64,000 nucleotides of DNA from positions 110,075-174,074 of the forward strand of contig CP091242.1 in the NCBI GenBank assembly GCA_027627705.1, read 5' to 3'. This document shows positions 60,239 to 64,000 of this stretch, one piece after another. Under the pieces are notes generated by a model that saw only the letters and a list, made by a program, of their open reading frames with translations, was not told the origin of the DNA and searched no databases. Position 1 is the stretch's first letter. Every line of letters begins with the position of its first letter. Both the position numbers and the translations under genes were made by a program. The stretch comes from Hyphomonadaceae bacterium BL14. GTDB lineage: Bacteria; Pseudomonadota; Alphaproteobacteria; Caulobacterales; Maricaulaceae.

Positions 60239-62086
60239 ATGGGTATGCAGGCGAACCGCGCCGTTGAGCGCGACGACGACATCTCCATGAGGGTGCGGGA
60301 CGCGCGGCTCCGGCTGATCGCGCGCAGCGGGCTGGCCTCCGGGCCGTTGAACGTGCTCAATGCCGGCTTGCTGGCAGTGTTTCTCGCAGGCGGGGTCAGT
60401 CCCTGGATCCTGGGTGTCTGGCTGGCGGCGGTGGTTGCCGTGTCGGGGGCCCGGATGGTTGTGCTGCTGCCGGCCCGCAAGCCGGGCCGCGCGCTGAGCC
60501 CGCGCATGATGGCCACGTTCATCTTCCTCTCGTGCGCCATGGGTGCCCTTTGGGGCGCAGCGCCATGGATGGTCGGCGAGGGGGCGTCGCCTTACGCGCT
60601 GACGGCCGCTCTGGTCTTTGTCGCCGGGATGACGGCGGGCTCGGCCCTCACATCGGCTGCCGCGCCGTCCGCCGTTCTGGCCTACAATGCTCCGGCGATT
60701 CTCATCAGCGCCGCGAACCTGGTCTATATGGGCGGGTTTTTCGGTTTCCTGTTCGCCGGCGTCCTCACCTTGTTCCTGGTGGTGACGTTCAAGCTGGCGC
60801 GCACCTTCTCGGACACCTTGACCGACGCGGTGCGCAGCAATTTCGATCTTGAAGAGGCCCGCCGCCAGACCGAGGCCCAGGCAGCGGCCATGACGCGCCT
60901 GGCTGAACATAATGACCTGGCGGCGCGCCGGGCCGAGGATCAGGCCCGCGCCAACGCTGCAGTGCTGGCCAATATGAGCCATGAGCTGCGCACGCCGCTC
61001 AATGGGGTGCTGGGCATGGCGCACCTGCTGGAGGAGGCAGGCCTGGAAGGCGAGCCGGCGCGCATGGCTGCGCGCGTGCGCGAATCCGGCCAGGCGCTGG
61101 CGCGCATGCTGGGCGATGTTGTGGACGTGGCGCGCATCGAGGCGGGCCATGTGGAACTGAATATCGAGGACATGACGGCGCAGGGGCTGGGCGAACGCAT
61201 CCGCCGCGCCGCCGGGCCGGAAGCGGCCTGTAAAGGCCTCGCCCTGACTGTAGGATATGAAGGCGAAACGGACCGGGCGCTGCGCGCGGACTCAGGGCGC
61301 CTGTTCCAGATGGCGCAGATCTTTCTTTCCCACGCCCTGCGCACGACCGGCGAAGGCGGCGTGGATGTGACCGTGGCCACCCGGTTGGATGATGCGGGGG
61401 CGGCGCGCCTGCGTGTCACAGTGCGCGATACCGGCGAAGGTGTGCCGGAATCGGCCCGCAACCGCCTGTTTGATTCCCTCGCTCAGGATAGCGTCGACCC
61501 CTATATCCGCGCCAATGGTGCCGGTCTTGGCCTGCACCTGGCCAAGCGCCTGGCCGGGCTGATGCAGGGCCGGGTCGGCTATGAACCTGGACCCGCGCAG
61601 GAAGGCTCTGTGTTCTGGTTCGAGGTCACCTTGCCCGTGTCGTGCAAGGCGGACCGCTATGCCGATGGCGAGACCTTCAGCCTGACCACGCGCCGGCTGC
61701 GTATGCTGGTCGCAGAGCGCGATGCGGCCCGGCGTTCGGTGCTGCTGGGCTATCTCAAATCGTTCAACTGCGTGGTGACATGCGTCGGCTCCAGCGCCGA
61801 GCTGGTGTCGGTGCTTGGCGCTGCGGCCTATGACTCGGTCGTGGTCGGGCTCAGCCTCGAGGACTGCGAACCTGAAGACGCCTGTGATGACGTGCGTTCG
61901 CTGGCGTCCACAGCCGCCATGACCCCGGTGGTGCGCCTGGTGCGCGATCTTGAAGCGCCGGTGCAGACCGGCGCGGCGGAAACCCTGGTGCGCGCGCCGG
62001 TGTCGGCGGACAATCTCAAAGCTGCGCTGGTCGAGGCGCTCGCCAGCGATCTGGCGGCCTCGGCCACGTTGCGGCGGATCGCCTGA
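60239..62086 (+). CDS. Hybrid sensor histidine kinase with degenerate N-box and receiver
   Basis: A 615-residue protein. Residues about 30-190 hold about six membrane helices with no large periplasmic domain. A HisKA domain follows with His248 in NMSHELRTPLNGVLGM, then an ATPase domain. There the G1 box DTGEGVP (Asp397) and G2 box GAGLGLHL (427-434) are kept, but the N-box reads FLSHALRTT, with His365 in place of the usual Asn. The C-terminal receiver (about 490-610) has Gly537 where the phosphoacceptor Asp should be (VVVGLSLEDC) and Arg in place of the conserved Lys (LVRAPVS). AGGAAGG eight bases before the ATG at 60239 fixes the start. No response regulator is adjacent. Confidence 0.85.
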   Translation: MGMQANRAVERDDDISMRVRDARLRLIARSGLASGPLNVLNAGLLAVFLAGGVSPWILGVWLAAVVAVSGARMVVLLPARKPGRALSPRMMATFIFLSCAMGALWGAAPWMVGEGASPYALTAALVFVAGMTAGSALTSAAAPSAVLAYNAPAILISAANLVYMGGFFGFLFAGVLTLFLVVTFKLARTFSDTLTDAVRSNFDLEEARRQTEAQAAAMTRLAEHNDLAARRAEDQARANAAVLANMSHELRTPLNGVLGMAHLLEEAGLEGEPARMAARVRESGQALARMLGDVVDVARIEAGHVELNIEDMTAQGLGERIRRAAGPEAACKGLALTVGYEGETDRALRADSGRLFQMAQIFLSHALRTTGEGGVDVTVATRLDDAGAARLRVTVRDTGEGVPESARNRLFDSLAQDSVDPYIRANGAGLGLHLAKRLAGLMQGRVGYEPGPAQEGSVFWFEVTLPVSCKADRYADGETFSLTTRRLRMLVAERDAARRSVLLGYLKSFNCVVTCVGSSAELVSVLGAAAYDSVVVGLSLEDCEPEDACDDVRSLASTAAMTPVVRLVRDLEAPVQTGAAETLVRAPVSADNLKAALVEALASDLAASATLRRIA

Positions 62087-62090
62087 TCCG

Positions 62091-62432
62091 TCAGCCCGGT
62101 CTTGAGCTCGCCTCGCCGCGCACCCAGGCCAGGAAACCGGGCGCGCTGCCGGTTTCGTCCACGTTCAGCGCAATCACGCACGGTTCGTCATACGGGTGCA
62201 GACGCGCCAGACGCTCGCCGAGGCTGGCAGCCTTGCCTGCCGAGGTCTTGAACAGGGCAATCACCTCTCTCTCCCGGCGCATCTCGCCTTCCCACAGGAA
62301 CAGCGACTGGCTCTCGCCCAGAATGTTGGCGCACGCGCACAGGCCTTCGGCGAGCACCGCCTCGGCAGCGCTCTCGGCGCTCCCGGCATCCGGCCAGGTG
62401 GTATAAAGCAGGCCCATTGCGCTGCCGCTCAT
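62091..62432 (-). CDS. cutA: CutA-type divalent-ion tolerance protein
   Basis: A 113-residue CutA, with the family pattern LLYTTWPDAGSAESAAEAVL, CACANILGESQSLFLWEGE and HPYDEPCVIALNV. CutA forms trimers; a role in metal tolerance has been proposed but is weakly supported across the family. AAGGAGAAGCG precedes the ATG at 62432. Its stop lies five bases after the histidine kinase gene, with convergent orientation. Confidence 0.94.
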   Translation of the reverse strand: MSGSAMGLLYTTWPDAGSAESAAEAVLAEGLCACANILGESQSLFLWEGEMRREREVIALFKTSAGKAASLGERLARLHPYDEPCVIALNVDETGSAPGFLAWVRGEASSRPG

Positions 62433-62494
62433 GACGCTTCTCCTTGCAGAATGTGTCGTCACGACAGATATACACGCCCCTCATGGAGGATGCG

Positions 62495-63196
62495 ATGGAT
62501 CACGGCGCACGCGCACTGGTGCTCTTGTCGGGCGGACAGGATTCGGCTGCCTGCCTGGCGTGGGCGCTGGCGCGCTACGGGCATGTGGAGACCATCGGCT
62601 TTACCTATGGCCAGCGCCACAGCGTCGAGATGGAGGCGCGCCAGCGCGTGCGCGAACAGATCGCGCACCATTTCCCCGACTGGGGCACGCGGCTGGGCGA
62701 GGACGTGGTGGTGGACCTCGCCGGTTATGGTGCCCTGGCCGAAAGCGCGCTGACGCGCGATGTGGCCTTCGAAATGGGCGCGCGCGGCCTGCCCAACACC
62801 TTCGTGCCCGGGCGCAATCTGGTCTTCCTGACCGTGGCGGGCGCCCATGCCTGGCGCCGTGGCCTGTCGCATATCATCACCGGCGTGTGCCAGACTGATT
62901 ATTCAGGCTATCCTGACTGCCGCGAGGACACGATCGCGGCCCAGGCGCGGGCCCTGTCGCTGGGGCTTGATGCGCCGGTGACCATCGAGACGCCGCTGAT
63001 GCATCTGACCAAGGGCGAGACCTGGGCGCTGGCTCAGGAACTGGGCGGGGACGCGCTGGTGGACCTGATCGTGGAGCACAGCCATACCTGCTATCGCGGC
63101 GTGCGCGATGTGCGCCATGAGTGGGGCTATGGCTGCGGCGCCTGTCCGGCCTGCGATTTGCGCGCCAAGGGCTGGCGCGACTGGCGCGGCGCATGA
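62495..63196 (+). CDS. queC: 7-cyano-7-deazaguanine synthase
   Basis: A 233-residue QueC. The PP-loop motif [20 protein letters not shown] is at the start, [18 protein letters not shown] follows, and the zinc cysteines are in [16 protein letters not shown] and HTCYRG. It converts CDG to preQ0 with ATP and ammonia in queuosine synthesis. GGAGG six bases upstream supports the ATG at 62495. It overlaps queE by four bases (ATGA). Confidence 0.96.
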   Translation: MDHGARALVLLSGGQDSAACLAWALARYGHVETIGFTYGQRHSVEMEARQRVREQIAHHFPDWGTRLGEDVVVDLAGYGALAESALTRDVAFEMGARGLPNTFVPGRNLVFLTVAGAHAWRRGLSHIITGVCQTDYSGYPDCREDTIAAQARALSLGLDAPVTIETPLMHLTKGETWALAQELGGDALVDLIVEHSHTCYRGVRDVRHEWGYGCGACPACDLRAKGWRDWRGA

Positions 63197-63822
63197 CCTA
63201 CGCGGTCAAGGAAATCTTTCTCACCGTCCAGGGCGAGGGCGGCCAGGCCGGGCGCCCGGCCGTGTTCCTGCGCTTTGCCGGATGTAACCTCTGGAGCGGG
63301 CTGGAGCGCGACCGCGCCAGCGCCGTGTGCCGCTTCTGCGACACCGATTTTATCGGGACCGACGGCGTCAACGGCGCCAAATTCGCCACGGCGCAGGCGC
63401 TGGCCGCCAAAATCGCCTCGCTGTGGCCGGGCGGCGGCGTTCCCTATGTCGTGTGCACCGGCGGCGAACCGCTCCTTCAGCTGGACCGCGCCCTGATCGA
63501 TGCGTTGCACGACGCCGGGTTCGAAATCGCCGTGGAGACCAACGGCACCATCGAAGCGCCCGATGGCATTGACTGGATCTGCGTCAGCCCGAAATCCACC
63601 GCGCCGCTCAAACAGATCTCCGGCCACGAGCTCAAACTCGTCTATCCCCAGGCCGACGCCATGCCGGAGCTCTACGCCCATCTCGATTTTCAAGAATTCC
63701 GCCTGCAGCCCATGGACGGGCCGGACCAGATGGCCAATGCTCAGGCGGCATATGAATACTGCCTCAAGCATCCCCAATGGCGGCTGAGCTTGCAGACGCA
63801 CAAGTGGATTGGCGCGCCTTAG
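63193..63822 (+). CDS. queE: 7-carboxy-7-deazaguanine synthase (radical SAM)
   Basis: A 209-residue QueE. The start has [20 protein letters not shown]. The radical-SAM cluster has the QueE-type insertion, CNLWSG through CRFCDTDF (C-x14-C-x2-C). [12 protein letters not shown] and the C-terminal [10 protein letters not shown] are also visible. It contracts CPH4 to CDG, the step before QueC. The pair queC-queE forms one unit; queD and queF are not in the window. Confidence 0.96.
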   Translation: MTYAVKEIFLTVQGEGGQAGRPAVFLRFAGCNLWSGLERDRASAVCRFCDTDFIGTDGVNGAKFATAQALAAKIASLWPGGGVPYVVCTGGEPLLQLDRALIDALHDAGFEIAVETNGTIEAPDGIDWICVSPKSTAPLKQISGHELKLVYPQADAMPELYAHLDFQEFRLQPMDGPDQMANAQAAYEYCLKHPQWRLSLQTHKWIGAP

Positions 63823-63864
63823 GGGGGGCTGCGAAAGCAGCGCCAGGCACCGCCCCCTCACCTT

Positions 63865-63985
63865 ACCTCTCCCCCATAAATGGGGGAGAGGTGGCTTTTG
63901 GTGTTGCATCGTCATGGGTTGGGCCAGGCGCTTGCATTTCCCGAAGAAAATCTGCGTCAAAGCCCCCTCGCCCCTCTGAGAGGGG
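63865..63985. repeat. Two GC-rich palindromes after queE
   Basis: The last 178 bases have no gene. They hold ACCTCTCCCCCA-TAAA-TGGGGGAGAGGT (63865-63892, perfect 12-bp stem) and CCCCTC-TGA-GAGGGG (63971-63985). These resemble the CCCTCCCC/GGGGAGGG elements at 23762-23918. Confidence 0.7.
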
Positions 63986-64000
63986 AGAGGATAAAGGTGA

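Overview
The window is a gene-dense, GC-rich chromosomal segment of an alphaproteobacterium. It is most likely a stalked/dimorphic-type member of the Caulobacteria (Maricaulales/Hyphomonadaceae-like). The evidence is an intact ctrA with a cluster of GANTC (CcrM-type) sites and TTAA half-sites upstream, a MetH split into two ORFs, a fliI-fliJ pair near ctrA, and many short head-to-tail overlapping genes. No phage, insertion sequence, CRISPR array, tRNA or 16S/23S rRNA gene was seen. The taxon is inferred from gene content, not from a database search.

Layout. 1-4153: the end of gluQ, an acetyltransferase, an EAL phosphodiesterase, rnhA-ispH on the minus strand, and a lipoprotein gene. 4163-11360: argS, then a tandem glycine riboswitch and the glycine cleavage operon gcvT-gcvH-(PaiB-like)-gcvPA-gcvPB. 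11524-18831: a small membrane protein, a GST, an Lhr-type helicase, lon with a heat-shock-like promoter, and mlaA. 19035-23673: metF and the two-part metH behind a perfect 16-bp palindrome. 23927-31131: a fused 5-oxoprolinase, a TerB-DnaJ protein, small envelope proteins, an EamA transporter and an AmpD-type amidase. 31164-31580: the RNase P RNA.

31738-48449 is a long dcw (division and cell wall) cluster: three MraZ boxes, then mraZ-rsmH-ftsL-ftsI-murE-murF-mraY-[MurD-like]-ftsW-murG-murC-murB-ddl-ftsQ-ftsA. Almost every junction overlaps or is separated by a few bases. The protein in the murD slot has MurD length and order but has lost the Mur-ligase ATP-binding loop and other catalytic signatures, while MurC, MurE and MurF beside it are intact. 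This looks like an expressed MurD pseudoenzyme and is the most unusual item in the window. ftsZ does not follow ftsA; a convergent gene for an M23 peptidase with a Pro-Glu repeat spacer sits there instead.

48454-64000: the M23 protein, a secreted unknown, fliI-fliJ, a KamA-family radical SAM protein, ctrA, a TPR protein, a PQQ-type sugar dehydrogenase, a FemAB/CelD-like acyltransferase, def, two lipoproteins, and a hybrid histidine kinase with a degenerate N-box and a receiver lacking its Asp. The window ends with cutA and queC-queE. GluQ at one end and QueC/QueE at the other both serve queuosine modification of tRNA. Several gene-free gaps carry short GC-rich palindromes of at least two related families.
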